The translations under genes were made by a program, and so were the position numbers. A DNA stretch of 64,000 nucleotides from contig NZ_JAHCDN010000002.1 of assembly GCF_018413605.1 (NCBI RefSeq), positions 558,001 to 622,000 of the forward strand, in the 5' to 3' direction. The stretch is from Variovorax sp. PCZ-1 (GTDB lineage: Bacteria > Pseudomonadota > Gammaproteobacteria > Burkholderiales > Burkholderiaceae_C). Shown here piece after piece: positions 38,983 to 47,343 of this stretch; positions within the stretch are counted from its first letter, which is position 1, and every line of letters begins with the position of its first letter. The notes under the pieces are model-generated. The model saw only the letters and a program-made list of their open reading frames with translations. It did not search any database and was not told where the DNA came from.

Positions 38983-39507
38983 ATGGCAATTTACGAACTC
39001 GATGGCACAGCGCCCAAACTCGGCAAAGATGTGTGGATCGCAGATTCCGCAGATGTTCTTGGAGCGGTGGAGCTGGCCGATAACGCCAATGTGTGGTTTG
39101 GCGCAGTGATTCGCGGCGATACGGCGCATATCAAAATCGGCAAAAACACCAATGTGCAAGATGGCAGTGTGTTGCATGCGGATGAAGGCGTGCCGCTGGA
39201 GATTGGAGATGACGTGACGGTTGGCCATCAGGTGATGTTGCATGGCTGCACCATTGGCGATGGCTCGCTGATTGGTATTCAAGCCGTGGTGTTGAATAAA
39301 GCAAAAATCGGCAAAGGCTGCATCGTGGGCGCAGGCTCGCTGGTGACGGAAGGCAAAGAGTTTCCAGATTATTCGATGATCATGGGCTCGCCTGCGAAAG
39401 TGGTGCGGCAGTTGGATGAAGCCACGGTAGCCAAGCTGGCTTTGAGCGCCAAACATTACGTGATGAATGCTCAGCGCTTTGCCAAAGGACTCAAAAAATT
39501 GGCTTGA
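38983..39507 (+). CDS. gamma carbonic anhydrase family protein
   Basis: A left-handed beta-helix protein of 174 residues with hexapeptide repeats. Metal-ligand His positions of the family are visible in GSVLHADEG, TVGHQVMLHGC. Yrda/PaaY-type members are trimeric; many have no proven carbonic anhydrase activity. It starts 19 bases after the toxin gene, but the functional link is doubtful. Confidence 0.93.
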   Translation: MAIYELDGTAPKLGKDVWIADSADVLGAVELADNANVWFGAVIRGDTAHIKIGKNTNVQDGSVLHADEGVPLEIGDDVTVGHQVMLHGCTIGDGSLIGIQAVVLNKAKIGKGCIVGAGSLVTEGKEFPDYSMIMGSPAKVVRQLDEATVAKLALSAKHYVMNAQRFAKGLKKLA

Positions 39508-39539
39508 AGAAGCTGTGCTAAGCCCCAGCTGTAGAAGTT

Positions 39540-40502
39540 ATGTCTGAACTCCACAAATTTATTTTCGATGGTCTGCCCGTGCGTGGCGCCTTGGTGCGCT
39601 TGACCGATTCTTGGCAAGAAGTTTTAAAGCGCCGCGCGGCCAACACGCAAACGGGTGCATACGCTACGCCCGTGCGCGAGCTGCTGGGCGAGATGCTAGC
39701 TGCTGGCGCGTTGATGCAAAGCAATATCAAGTTCAATGGCGCACTCGTGCTGCAAATCATGGGCGATGGCCCGGTGAAGGTGGCCGTGGCAGAAGTGCAG
39801 AGTGATTTGACTTTGCGCGCTACGGCGAGCGTGCAAGGTGAGGTGGGCGAGGGCGCAAGCTTGTCAGAGATGACGAATGTGCTCGGCCAAGGCCGCTGCG
39901 CGATCACGCTTGATCCGAAAGACAAGCAACCTGGCCAGCAGCCCTATCAAGGCGTGGTCCCCCTGTATGGCGACAAACGCGAGAAGCTGGAAAAACTGAG
40001 CGAAGTGTTGGAGCACTACATGCTGCAATCCGAGCAGCTCGACACCCGCCTCATTCTCGCTGCAGACGACAAAATCGCCGCTGGATTGCTGATTCAGCGC
40101 ATGCCTTTGGAGGGCGCTGGTAACCTGGGTAAATCCAACGAAGACGATATTGGCCTGGACGAAGCCTTCAACCGCATCGCCATCTTCGCGCAAAGCTTGA
40201 AGCGCGAAGAGCTACTGGGCTTGGATGCAGACACCATCTTGCATCGTCTCTTCTGGGAAGAAAAGCTTTTGCGTTTCGAGCCACTTGCTCCGAAGTTCGC
40301 TTGCTCATGCTCCCGAGAAAAAGTCTCGAACATGCTGCGCGGCCTTGGTGTGGCTGAAGTGGAAAGCATCTTGACTGAACGCGAAAACATCGAGGTCGGC
40401 TGCGATTTCTGTGGTGCGCAATACCGCTTTGATGCGGTGGATGCGGCGCAGATTTTTACGCAGCCGCAGGATCATCCTCCGGGTACATCTAGTGTGCAGT
40501 GA
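39540..40502 (+). CDS. hslO: redox-regulated chaperone Hsp33
   Basis: Holdase activated by oxidation of a zinc-bound Cys tetrad, 320 residues. The tetrad is visible at the C-terminus: FACSCSREKV (CxC) and VGCDFCGAQYRF (CxxC). Full family length. Confidence 0.96.
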   Translation: MSELHKFIFDGLPVRGALVRLTDSWQEVLKRRAANTQTGAYATPVRELLGEMLAAGALMQSNIKFNGALVLQIMGDGPVKVAVAEVQSDLTLRATASVQGEVGEGASLSEMTNVLGQGRCAITLDPKDKQPGQQPYQGVVPLYGDKREKLEKLSEVLEHYMLQSEQLDTRLILAADDKIAAGLLIQRMPLEGAGNLGKSNEDDIGLDEAFNRIAIFAQSLKREELLGLDADTILHRLFWEEKLLRFEPLAPKFACSCSREKVSNMLRGLGVAEVESILTERENIEVGCDFCGAQYRFDAVDAAQIFTQPQDHPPGTSSVQ

Positions 40503-40506
40503 GAGA

Positions 40507-40938
40507 TCACTGGCGTGCTTTGTGCTGTATAAAAATCAAAATGACACACCCTATGACCATACAAGCAATCCCTAGCATAGGCTTGTAAGTAGCAAAAGCC
40601 AAACTGCCACAAATAAAGCCTGAGCCGCTGTACAAGGAGGTAGATGCTTTGTACTTTGAATGCACTGAAACTACCATAGCAAAGCAAGCGAGCATAAGTC
40701 CGAAAATCAATGAACGCTGGATTGCAATCTCGTCATTCATCGACCAAAAATTTATTGGATACACCTCCGTTATTCGCAACTGTGATGGCTTACGTACCAA
40801 TCCAAGTTTATCCAGCGTATTGACCAGCCATGCTGACCATGAACCACGTATCGACTCAAAGTAAGTAGCAGCCAAGGTGATAACCAAAGCGCAAATGCCC
40901 GTCATGAAAGAAATCAGATCTTGCCTAGGATTTACCAT
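40507..40938 (-). CDS. hypothetical membrane protein
   Basis: A 143-residue protein with about four hydrophobic segments (12-28, 80-96, 105-117, 122-137). No family recognised. Base composition looks more AT-rich than neighbouring genes, which may mark a recent acquisition. It converges on hslO, with 4 bases between stops. Confidence 0.55.
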   Translation of the reverse strand: MVNPRQDLISFMTGICALVITLAATYFESIRGSWSAWLVNTLDKLGLVRKPSQLRITEVYPINFWSMNDEIAIQRSLIFGLMLACFAMVVSVHSKYKASTSLYSGSGFICGSLAFATYKPMLGIACMVIGCVILIFIQHKARQ

Positions 40939-40958
40939 AGTAATTATTGGTGCAATAT

Positions 40959-41633
40959 CTAATGCATCAGCTTCAATGAACTAAACAACCGATGCTCGCA
41001 ATCTGGATCGGAGCATTTCTCGCAGTTCCATTGCCATTTTTTGGAGTTTTTTTGGCTGTTTGCCGGCATAGAATCTGCGCAAAGTGCTATTGAATTTATA
41101 GTGTTTGGCAGCTTGCCAAGACGTGAGATGGCGTTTAAAGCGTTGGTTGTGCGTTGGCTGCCACTGCCATAGACCACTTCATAGGCGATGCCTGCGCTTT
41201 GCAGCATGCTGCGAATCAAAGCATCGACGGGGCCGCGCACGTGGGGGCCATCGCGTTGGATGCCGTCTGCTTCCCAGGGCATGTCCAGGCCGGTGAGAAG
41301 TGTGAGTTCGAAGCTGCGTTGGTAGGTGAGGGCGGCTTCGTGCAGTGAGGTGTCTGCGAAGATGAATTCGCTGTAGACGGCGGTCATGAGGGGGGTGGTG
41401 TCGGCGATGACCCAATCAGCTTGTGCGGCGGCGACCTCGATGCGCGATTGCTGGGTGTGGGCAATGTGGGCTTGTTCGTGCGGTAGCGGTGTGCGGCCTT
41501 CGCGCTCGCACCATTCGCGCAGGTATTCGCCCACGGCGATGGCGCGTTGCCCGCTAATGCTCAGGTGCGCGGCGAGCTCGCTAGCGAGTTGGCTCTTGCC
41601 TGTGCTTTCTGCGCCCAACAATGCAATTATCAT
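40959..41633 (-). CDS. NadR-type ATP-binding kinase, likely nicotinamide riboside kinase
   Basis: A 224-residue P-loop protein (GAESTGKSQLASELA) similar to the ribosylnicotinamide kinase domain of NadR. It follows pnuC, which imports nicotinamide riboside, supporting a role in NAD salvage. Repeat copy 9 encodes residues about 178-199 ([14 protein letters not shown]) just before a Cys-rich tail, CEKCSDPDCEHRLF, that may bind metal and looks native to the family. No adenylyltransferase domain is present. Confidence 0.82.
   Translation of the reverse strand: MIIALLGAESTGKSQLASELAAHLSISGQRAIAVGEYLREWCEREGRTPLPHEQAHIAHTQQSRIEVAAAQADWVIADTTPLMTAVYSEFIFADTSLHEAALTYQRSFELTLLTGLDMPWEADGIQRDGPHVRGPVDALIRSMLQSAGIAYEVVYGSGSQRTTNALNAISRLGKLPNTINSIALCADSMPANSQKNSKKWQWNCEKCSDPDCEHRLFSSLKLMH
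41039..41102 (+). repeat. 64-nt palindromic repeat, copy 9 (inside the NadR-type kinase gene)
   Basis: Core at 41062-41102 with GCCGGC, CTGCGC and GCTATTGAATTTATAGT. The gene reads it on the reverse strand, frame R1, as [14 protein letters not shown]. Confidence 0.9.
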
Positions 41634-41643
41634 GACGCGATCT

Positions 41644-42258
41644 TTATGCAGAGGCTTTCATGACCTGCAGCCATGCGCGCCAGCCCACTGCGGCCATGAG
41701 GGCGAAGAGGGCATAGAGGCCTACGGTGAGCCACAGGCCTTTGTAGGCGAAGAGGCCGATGCTGATGAGATTGACGACGATCCACAGCGGCCAGTTGGCG
41801 GTGTATTTTTTGCCGAGGAGATAGGTGGCCACCAAGCTGAGCACGGTGGGCACGGCATCCCACCAAGGCACATCGGAATTCGTGAATTTTGATAAAAATA
41901 GGGCGATAGCCGGCATGAATACTGCGCAAAATGCTATTAATTTAATAGTTATTGAATGGGGCAATGATTGAGGCCTCAAGGCCAGCCCGGTGTCGCTCAC
42001 CCCGCGCAGCCATTGCCACCAGCCCCAGAGCGCGGTGATGGCGAAGAAGATTTGCAACGCGGCTTCTGCATAGAGCTTGGCATCGCCAAAAACGAAGACA
42101 TACAAAACAGAGCTTAAGAATGCGAGCGGCCAAGCCCAATGGATTTGGCGGATGTTGCAAATCACCATGGCTACCCCGAGCACAGCACCGATCAGCTCAG
42201 CCCAACTAGCGGGTAGGCCATAGATAGAGAATGCTGCTGCGTTTAAAAAATCAACCAT
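41644..42258 (-). CDS. pnuC: nicotinamide riboside transporter PnuC
   Basis: Inner-membrane transporter of 204 residues with about seven helices; WAELIGAVLGVAMVICNIRQIHWAWPLAF and ALWGWWQWLRG are PnuC features (W-rich motifs bind the nicotinamide moiety). ATG 42258 gives the usual N-terminus and lies 7 bases after the preceding gene. Repeat copy 10 encodes residues 104-125; the peptide reads TIKLIAFCAVFMPA, more hydrophobic than the same frame elsewhere, and lies in a predicted membrane region. Confidence 0.92.
   Translation of the reverse strand: MVDFLNAAAFSIYGLPASWAELIGAVLGVAMVICNIRQIHWAWPLAFLSSVLYVFVFGDAKLYAEAALQIFFAITALWGWWQWLRGVSDTGLALRPQSLPHSITIKLIAFCAVFMPAIALFLSKFTNSDVPWWDAVPTVLSLVATYLLGKKYTANWPLWIVVNLISIGLFAYKGLWLTVGLYALFALMAAVGWRAWLQVMKASA
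41886..41949 (+). repeat. 64-nt palindromic repeat, copy 10 (inside pnuC)
   Basis: Core at 41909-41949 with GCCGGC, CTGCGC and GCTATTAATTTAATAGT. Gene frame R1, peptide TIKLIAFCAVFMPA. Confidence 0.9.
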
Positions 42259-42265
42259 GCCCAGA

Positions 42266-43669
42266 TTAGAACCGAGAAAAATACTCTCGCCGGATCCAAT
42301 CGAGTTTGTCTTGCGCTGCATCGTGGCGCGCGATTTCTTGGCGCTTGATTTGCGCATACCAAGTGAGGACTTGTTCGCCGAAGCCTTCGCTCAGGGCGGT
42401 ATCGGTTTGTAGTGCAGTGAGTGCGTCTTTCAAGCTGGCTGGCAAGGCGGTAGCTTGGTCATCCTCGGCGCGAGGTGGTTGCAATTTGCGTGCAACGCCA
42501 TCGAGCCCAGCGTGGATTTGGGAAGCGAGGTAGAGGTAGGGGTTGGCAAGCGGTGAGCCGATGCGGTTTTCAATGCGGGTGGCCGAGCTTGCAGAATGTG
42601 AATCTGCGTTGATCACGCGAAGCATGGCGCTTCGGCTGTCGATGCCCCAATTGGCTCGTGTGGGGGCGAGGGCGTTGGGGCGGAAGCGTTCGTAGGCATC
42701 CAGCGTGGGGTTGGCGAGGGCGCAGATGCCTTGTGCGTGCGCGAGCAGGCCAGCGAGCCAGTGTTGGCCTACTTCAGAGAGTGTTTCGCCAGACGCAGTG
42801 AACGTATTACGGCCAGTTTCCAAATCAACGAGAGATTGATGCAAATGCCAGCCGCTGCTCATGATGCCCGGGAAAGGCGGGCGGCACATGAAGCTGGCGT
42901 GGTAGCCGGCGCGCTGCAAAGCTTGAGTGGCGGCACTACGAAAGAGCACCATGCTGTCTGCTGCGGCGAGCGCGTCTTGCACTTCGAATACGGCTTCCAC
43001 TTGGGATGGACCGAATTCCACTTCGAGCGAGGTGAGCGGTAAGCCGAGGGCAGCGCAAGTCTTGCGCACGATCTGCAAGGGCTCGTCGGCGCGGTCTAGC
43101 CAACGCTCGGAAAGCAAGCGATAGCCGGGGTGAATCATGCTGACCGCTGGTGGCAAGCCCGGCCAAGCTGCGAGCTCGGGATCGGTCTGCGGGCGAGCGT
43201 TTTCAATTTTGTAGATGTGAAATTCGATCTCTAGGCCGCATCGCATGCCGTAGCTTTTTTCCTCAAGCAGTGACAAGGCCTTTTGCAAGATACTGCGCGA
43301 ATCTACTGTGAGGGGATGTCCATCGCTGCCGATCATCTGGGCTTGCAGCCAACCAGTTTTCTCAGCCCATGGCAACTGGCGAAAGCTCTCAGGGATGGGC
43401 TTCACCATGAAGTTACTTGCTTGCGCGAATTCAGCCAACATGGGCAGATGCGCCAAGCCATCGGGCTCAAACACTTTGAAGGCGGTGCGATCACTCGTGT
43501 CTTTGAGCGCTTGTGTGCCGACCATGCCTATGCCGTCTTTCAAAGCGCTGGGTAAAGCTCGCGGCAAGATGCTTTTGGCTCGCAACTCGCCATGCGTGTC
43601 GCACCATGCGATACGCACTTGTTCGATGCCTGATTCAGAAACGAGGCGCTGGATTTGGTCGGCGTTCAT
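42266..43669 (-). CDS. glutamine synthetase family protein (gamma-glutamyl ligase type)
   Basis: About 467 residues with a GS beta-grasp N-domain (QVRIAWCDTHGELRAKS) and catalytic core: CGLEIEFHIY, LEVEFGPSQVEAVFE, SGWHLHQSL and ANWGIDSRSAMLR with RIENRIGSPLANPYLYLA. It is not canonical GlnA: the adenylylation site region is lacking. Relatives ligate glutamate to amines such as anilines or ethanolamine. Its ATG overlaps the stop of the Rieske oxygenase gene (ATGA), which suggests joint action on an amine-type substrate, by analogy with aniline oxidation systems. That link is inference. Confidence 0.85.
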   Translation of the reverse strand: MNADQIQRLVSESGIEQVRIAWCDTHGELRAKSILPRALPSALKDGIGMVGTQALKDTSDRTAFKVFEPDGLAHLPMLAEFAQASNFMVKPIPESFRQLPWAEKTGWLQAQMIGSDGHPLTVDSRSILQKALSLLEEKSYGMRCGLEIEFHIYKIENARPQTDPELAAWPGLPPAVSMIHPGYRLLSERWLDRADEPLQIVRKTCAALGLPLTSLEVEFGPSQVEAVFEVQDALAAADSMVLFRSAATQALQRAGYHASFMCRPPFPGIMSSGWHLHQSLVDLETGRNTFTASGETLSEVGQHWLAGLLAHAQGICALANPTLDAYERFRPNALAPTRANWGIDSRSAMLRVINADSHSASSATRIENRIGSPLANPYLYLASQIHAGLDGVARKLQPPRAEDDQATALPASLKDALTALQTDTALSEGFGEQVLTWYAQIKRQEIARHDAAQDKLDWIRREYFSRF

Positions 43670-45141
43670 TGCTTGATCCAACTGGCCTTTCTGCGCTTTT
43701 CTGCAACGCGTTCTTTCCACCAGTCTTCCCAAGAAGCAGTAGGCGCAAAACCATCAACTGTGCTGGGTGGCTCTTTCAAAGAGAGTGCAGCGGGCAGAGG
43801 CGGTGGCGCTTGCCCGGCTGCTGCTGCATCCTGCGCGCGCTGCAGCCAGCGACGATAGAGCACGATGATTTTGTCGCTTGTGGCCAGATGCTCGCGCGTG
43901 CGATCCTGCAAACCGCCCATGCTCTCCACAGCCCACTGATCATGCACATTGATATCTTCCTCGCCCATGCCGAGGAAGGTGCGCGTAGCCTGCTCCTCGG
44001 GCGAGAAGCCCCAAGCGTTGTGTGCCCCGGCTTTGGGGATGTAGTGCGGCAGGGTGGTGTAGGGCAGGCGCTGCGCGCGCATGGCGGCTTGATCAATCGG
44101 AGCATCAAAGCTGGTGAACACGCTAAACCAATAGGTGTGTCCATCGTCCACGGGCAAATGCCATTGCGTGATCGTGAGTGTCTCGGAGAGCGGGATCACG
44201 AAGATATGCGGAAAGATCGCTTGCGTCATGCGCACATGCGTCGTCTGCTCGCTCAATGCGCGCAGTGCGGTGATGCGAATGCCTTGAAGCGTGTCGCTTT
44301 GCACAGCTTGCGCAGCGAGCTTCGGCCGATGCAGCTCGCGCATCACCCGCGTCATCGGCCAGCGCTCGCCCGCCACATCGCCCGCAGCAGCGCTTCGAAA
44401 CTGCTTACCGCCTGCATTGCTGCCCGTCTCTTGCAAATCAGCATCTTGCAAGAAGCGATGTAGGAAAGACGGGTGCGCTGGATCCATGCCCACCTCGAAG
44501 CACTGCAGCCAATTCGCATGCCAGAGGCCTTTGAAAGCGAAGCTGTGGGAGGCAGGCGCTGCAAAGCAATCGAGATCCGGCATGGGTTCAGGTTCTGCAT
44601 CTCCGAACCACGCCCACACCACACCAGCCTTCTCCTGCACAGGGTAATTGCGCTGCTTGATGTGTTGGCACATCGTTGAGCCCTCAGGCTCGGCGGGCGT
44701 GTCGATACACTGGCCAGCTAGTTTCCCGCTGGTCTGAAACGCCCAGCCGTGGAAGGGGCAGCGAATCGCAGTGTGTACTGATCTCTCTTCTGATTTTTCA
44801 AGCAAAACTGGCACTTTGCCGGCATAGATACTGCGCAGAGTGCTATTATTTTGAGAGTAAATGCTTTCGTAGCGGGCAAAAGCTAAATTCGCTCCACGAT
44901 GCGGGCAATCCCGATCCATGAGTGCCCAAGTGCCATCATGGTTTTTCACCAAGACGAAATCCTTCCCGAGTGCACGCACTGCCTTGATCAAACGCGGATG
45001 CTCTCTGCTGCCCATATCCGGTGCAAGCATTGGATCAAACTCTTCCACCAAAGCAATAGGCTGCCAAAAGCGCCGCTGTAGCTGTCCGCCTGGCGTGCCG
45101 GGGCCAACTTGGGTGAGGCGAAGATTCTGTTCGTGATTCAT
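43666..45141 (-). CDS. Rieske-type aromatic ring-hydroxylating oxygenase alpha subunit with repeat insert in the cluster domain
   Basis: A 491-residue oxygenase: an N-terminal Rieske domain and a C-terminal catalytic domain with a mononuclear iron site (NWLQCFEVGMDPAHPSFLHR). It resembles single-subunit phenoxybenzoate/vanillate-type dioxygenases. Rieske ligands are C79 and H81 (CPHRG) and C128 and H131 (CPFHGW). The spacing between H81 and C128 is 46 residues rather than about 16, and repeat copy 11 encodes residues 95-116 within that gap (SQNNSTLRSIYAG). No dedicated reductase is adjacent. Confidence 0.9.
   Translation of the reverse strand: MNHEQNLRLTQVGPGTPGGQLQRRFWQPIALVEEFDPMLAPDMGSREHPRLIKAVRALGKDFVLVKNHDGTWALMDRDCPHRGANLAFARYESIYSQNNSTLRSIYAGKVPVLLEKSEERSVHTAIRCPFHGWAFQTSGKLAGQCIDTPAEPEGSTMCQHIKQRNYPVQEKAGVVWAWFGDAEPEPMPDLDCFAAPASHSFAFKGLWHANWLQCFEVGMDPAHPSFLHRFLQDADLQETGSNAGGKQFRSAAAGDVAGERWPMTRVMRELHRPKLAAQAVQSDTLQGIRITALRALSEQTTHVRMTQAIFPHIFVIPLSETLTITQWHLPVDDGHTYWFSVFTSFDAPIDQAAMRAQRLPYTTLPHYIPKAGAHNAWGFSPEEQATRTFLGMGEEDINVHDQWAVESMGGLQDRTREHLATSDKIIVLYRRWLQRAQDAAAAGQAPPPLPAALSLKEPPSTVDGFAPTASWEDWWKERVAEKRRKASWIKQ
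44795..44858 (+). repeat. 64-nt palindromic repeat, copy 11 (inside the Rieske domain)
   Basis: Core at 44818-44858 with GCCGGC, CTGCGC and GCTATTATTTTGAGAGT. Gene frame R2, peptide SQNNSTLRSIYAG. Confidence 0.9.
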
Positions 45142-45217
45142 GGTTGCAATATTAGCAAGTGTGCAGATGAATGCTTGTTCGCGTTATCCTTGAGGTAGGC
45201 TTTAATTCCAACGCATC

Positions 45218-45859
45218 ATGAAACTCTACAACTACTTCCGCTCCTCCGCTTCCTTTCGTGTGCGCATCGCGCTTGAGCTCAAAGGCTTGCCTTATGACTA
45301 CATCAGTGTGCATCTGGCCAAAGGTGCTCATAAGCAGCCAGAATTCGCAGCGATTGCTGCTGCGGGTTTTGTACCTTTGTTGGAATTGGATGATGGCACG
45401 CGGCTCGATCAATCCCTAGCGATGATGGAATATCTGGACGAGTTGCGCCCCAGCCCTGCGCTCTTGCCCGCAGATGCACTGGGCCGCGCCCGTGTGCGAG
45501 CGCTGGCGCAAAGCATCGCCTGCGAGATTCATCCCCTGAACAATTTGCGCGTGCTGAAATATTTAGTGAAAGACATGGGGCAGAGCGACGAAGCGAAAAA
45601 CGCTTGGTATGTACATTGGTGCAGAGTGGGGCTGGAGTCTTTTGAAAAGCAATTGAGCCAACTGCCGGCGAGCCAGTATTGCTATGGCGATACACCCACA
45701 CTCGCAGATTGCTGCCTCGTGCCTCAAATCTTCAATGCACAGCGATTCAATACGCCCTTAAATGGCCTGCCGCGCACGATGGCCGCTTTTGACAATTGCA
45801 TGAAGCTGCCAGCTTTCCAAAAAGCCTCGCCGGACAATTGTCCGGATTTTGAGGCTTGA
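45218..45859 (+). CDS. maiA: maleylacetoacetate isomerase-like glutathione S-transferase
   Basis: A 213-residue zeta-class GST. The glutathione site motif reads SSASFRVRIAL, where maleylacetoacetate isomerases usually have SSCSxRVRIAL, so the Cys is Ala here. The N-terminal thioredoxin fold and C-terminal helical domain (GDTPTLADCCLVPQIFNAQRF) are complete. It catalyses glutathione-dependent isomerisation of maleylacetoacetate or maleylpyruvate in aromatic catabolism. Its divergent neighbour is the Rieske oxygenase gene. Confidence 0.87.
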   Translation: MKLYNYFRSSASFRVRIALELKGLPYDYISVHLAKGAHKQPEFAAIAAAGFVPLLELDDGTRLDQSLAMMEYLDELRPSPALLPADALGRARVRALAQSIACEIHPLNNLRVLKYLVKDMGQSDEAKNAWYVHWCRVGLESFEKQLSQLPASQYCYGDTPTLADCCLVPQIFNAQRFNTPLNGLPRTMAAFDNCMKLPAFQKASPDNCPDFEA

Positions 45860-45863
45860 GAAC

Positions 45864-47276
45864 TCAAGCCGAGGCCATCAATTTCTTCACGTTGTCCATC
45901 GCCGCCATACCATTCGCGCGCAGATCCATGAGGATGGCGATTTTGTCGTGTTCGTCTTCTTCGATGCTGGCGGTCATCTTGCTGAAGCCGTCCAAGCGGC
46001 TGTCGGTCATCCACTGGCGAAGCTTTTTGTTTTGACTCCAGCTGACTTGGTTGACCATGTTGGCAATGCTGGCCGTCACGTAGCCTGAGAGATCGCGCGG
46101 GAAGGGGACGACGGCGCAGATCTTGTTTTTGAGGGCGTCATCGTCATAGTGCACTTCCACATAGGCGCAGACTGCGGCGCTGAAAGTGACCAGAGGGGCG
46201 CGCAGGAGCTGGGGCACGATGCGGCCGGGCTGAAACATCGGTTCGCTCGGACGCGGCTCCACGCCGGAGGCAGTGCAGTTGATGTAGAGCGTATTCGCGG
46301 GCATGGATTCGCGGCCTTCGGCTAGCACGAGGGCATCGCGCTCTATTACTTGCACGCGGCCTTTGCGGATGAATTGCTTGATTTGCCGCAAGAGCTGCAC
46401 TTCGCCTTCCGACATGGTGGCGTAGTGAAACATGCGCGGCGTGTGCGTTGGATCGATGCGCAGCATTTGGCCAGAAGCTTCTAGGCGCTCAAAGAGATCG
46501 TCAATGCTCGTGGCCTCCGCAATCGCTTTCATTTGCTTGGCCACACCGCCAATCGAGTGCTCAAAAAACTCAATACCGGGCTGCGTGGTGATGCGATTGA
46601 TGAGCCATGAATCACGCGGCATCACCCAATGAATACTCTCAGGAGATGCGCCACAGGTGAGCAACCAGACAGCGGCGTCCATCGCTGTTTTGCCTGCGCC
46701 CAAGATGCAAAAGTTCTTCGGGCGATCAACGCTCTGCCAAATTTGCGTGAGCTGCGTGGGTGTGACGAGGCGCACGCCATCGGCTACTTTGAATTTCGGC
46801 GGTGTGGTGGCGGGTACTTGAGGTGTGAAATACGTGGCATCGACCAGTTTTTTACGCACGGTGATTTGCGATTCCTGCCCTGAGAGGATGGATTGCACGC
46901 TGGCTTGCGCCTCTTGGATGCCCGAATAATTGCTCATCGGCAAATAGCGCACGCGGCCACTGGGCAGCAAGCTTTGGTGCATCACTTTATGAAAATAGCC
47001 AGTGACTTCCGCGCCACTGGCCAGCTCATACAAGCCAGCGTTATGCCCGACGGTGTCTTTGCGCCGCGAACCCAGTTCCAGTGAATTCACGCCGTAAAAC
47101 GCCGAAGGCTGATGCAATGCCACGAAGGGATAAGCATCGTTCCAATGGCCGCCGGGCTGGGCATGTTTGTCCACAATGGTGATGTGCGCGTCGCTCTCTT
47201 TGAGCAGCGTGTCTGCAAACGAGAGGCCGGTGGCGCCTGCGCCGATGATGAGGTAATCTGTTTCGAAGCTGGCCAT
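45864..47276 (-). CDS. FAD/NAD(P)-binding oxidoreductase, FMO-like
   Basis: A 470-residue flavoprotein. The FAD Rossmann motif is IIGAGATGLSFADTLL at the N-terminus with VDKHAQPGGHWND, and a second GxGxxxxD-type motif appears as ILGAGKTAMDAAVWLL for NAD(P)H. The pattern fits flavin monooxygenase-like or lysine N-monooxygenase-like families. The substrate is unknown. It converges with maiA, with 4 bases between stops. Confidence 0.83.
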   Translation of the reverse strand: MASFETDYLIIGAGATGLSFADTLLKESDAHITIVDKHAQPGGHWNDAYPFVALHQPSAFYGVNSLELGSRRKDTVGHNAGLYELASGAEVTGYFHKVMHQSLLPSGRVRYLPMSNYSGIQEAQASVQSILSGQESQITVRKKLVDATYFTPQVPATTPPKFKVADGVRLVTPTQLTQIWQSVDRPKNFCILGAGKTAMDAAVWLLTCGASPESIHWVMPRDSWLINRITTQPGIEFFEHSIGGVAKQMKAIAEATSIDDLFERLEASGQMLRIDPTHTPRMFHYATMSEGEVQLLRQIKQFIRKGRVQVIERDALVLAEGRESMPANTLYINCTASGVEPRPSEPMFQPGRIVPQLLRAPLVTFSAAVCAYVEVHYDDDALKNKICAVVPFPRDLSGYVTASIANMVNQVSWSQNKKLRQWMTDSRLDGFSKMTASIEEDEHDKIAILMDLRANGMAAMDNVKKLMASA

Positions 47277-47343
47277 GGCGTTTCCTTGTGTTGATGATTC
47301 ATGCTAGCAGACTCCATTCAGCTGCCTACAATGCGTTGTAACG

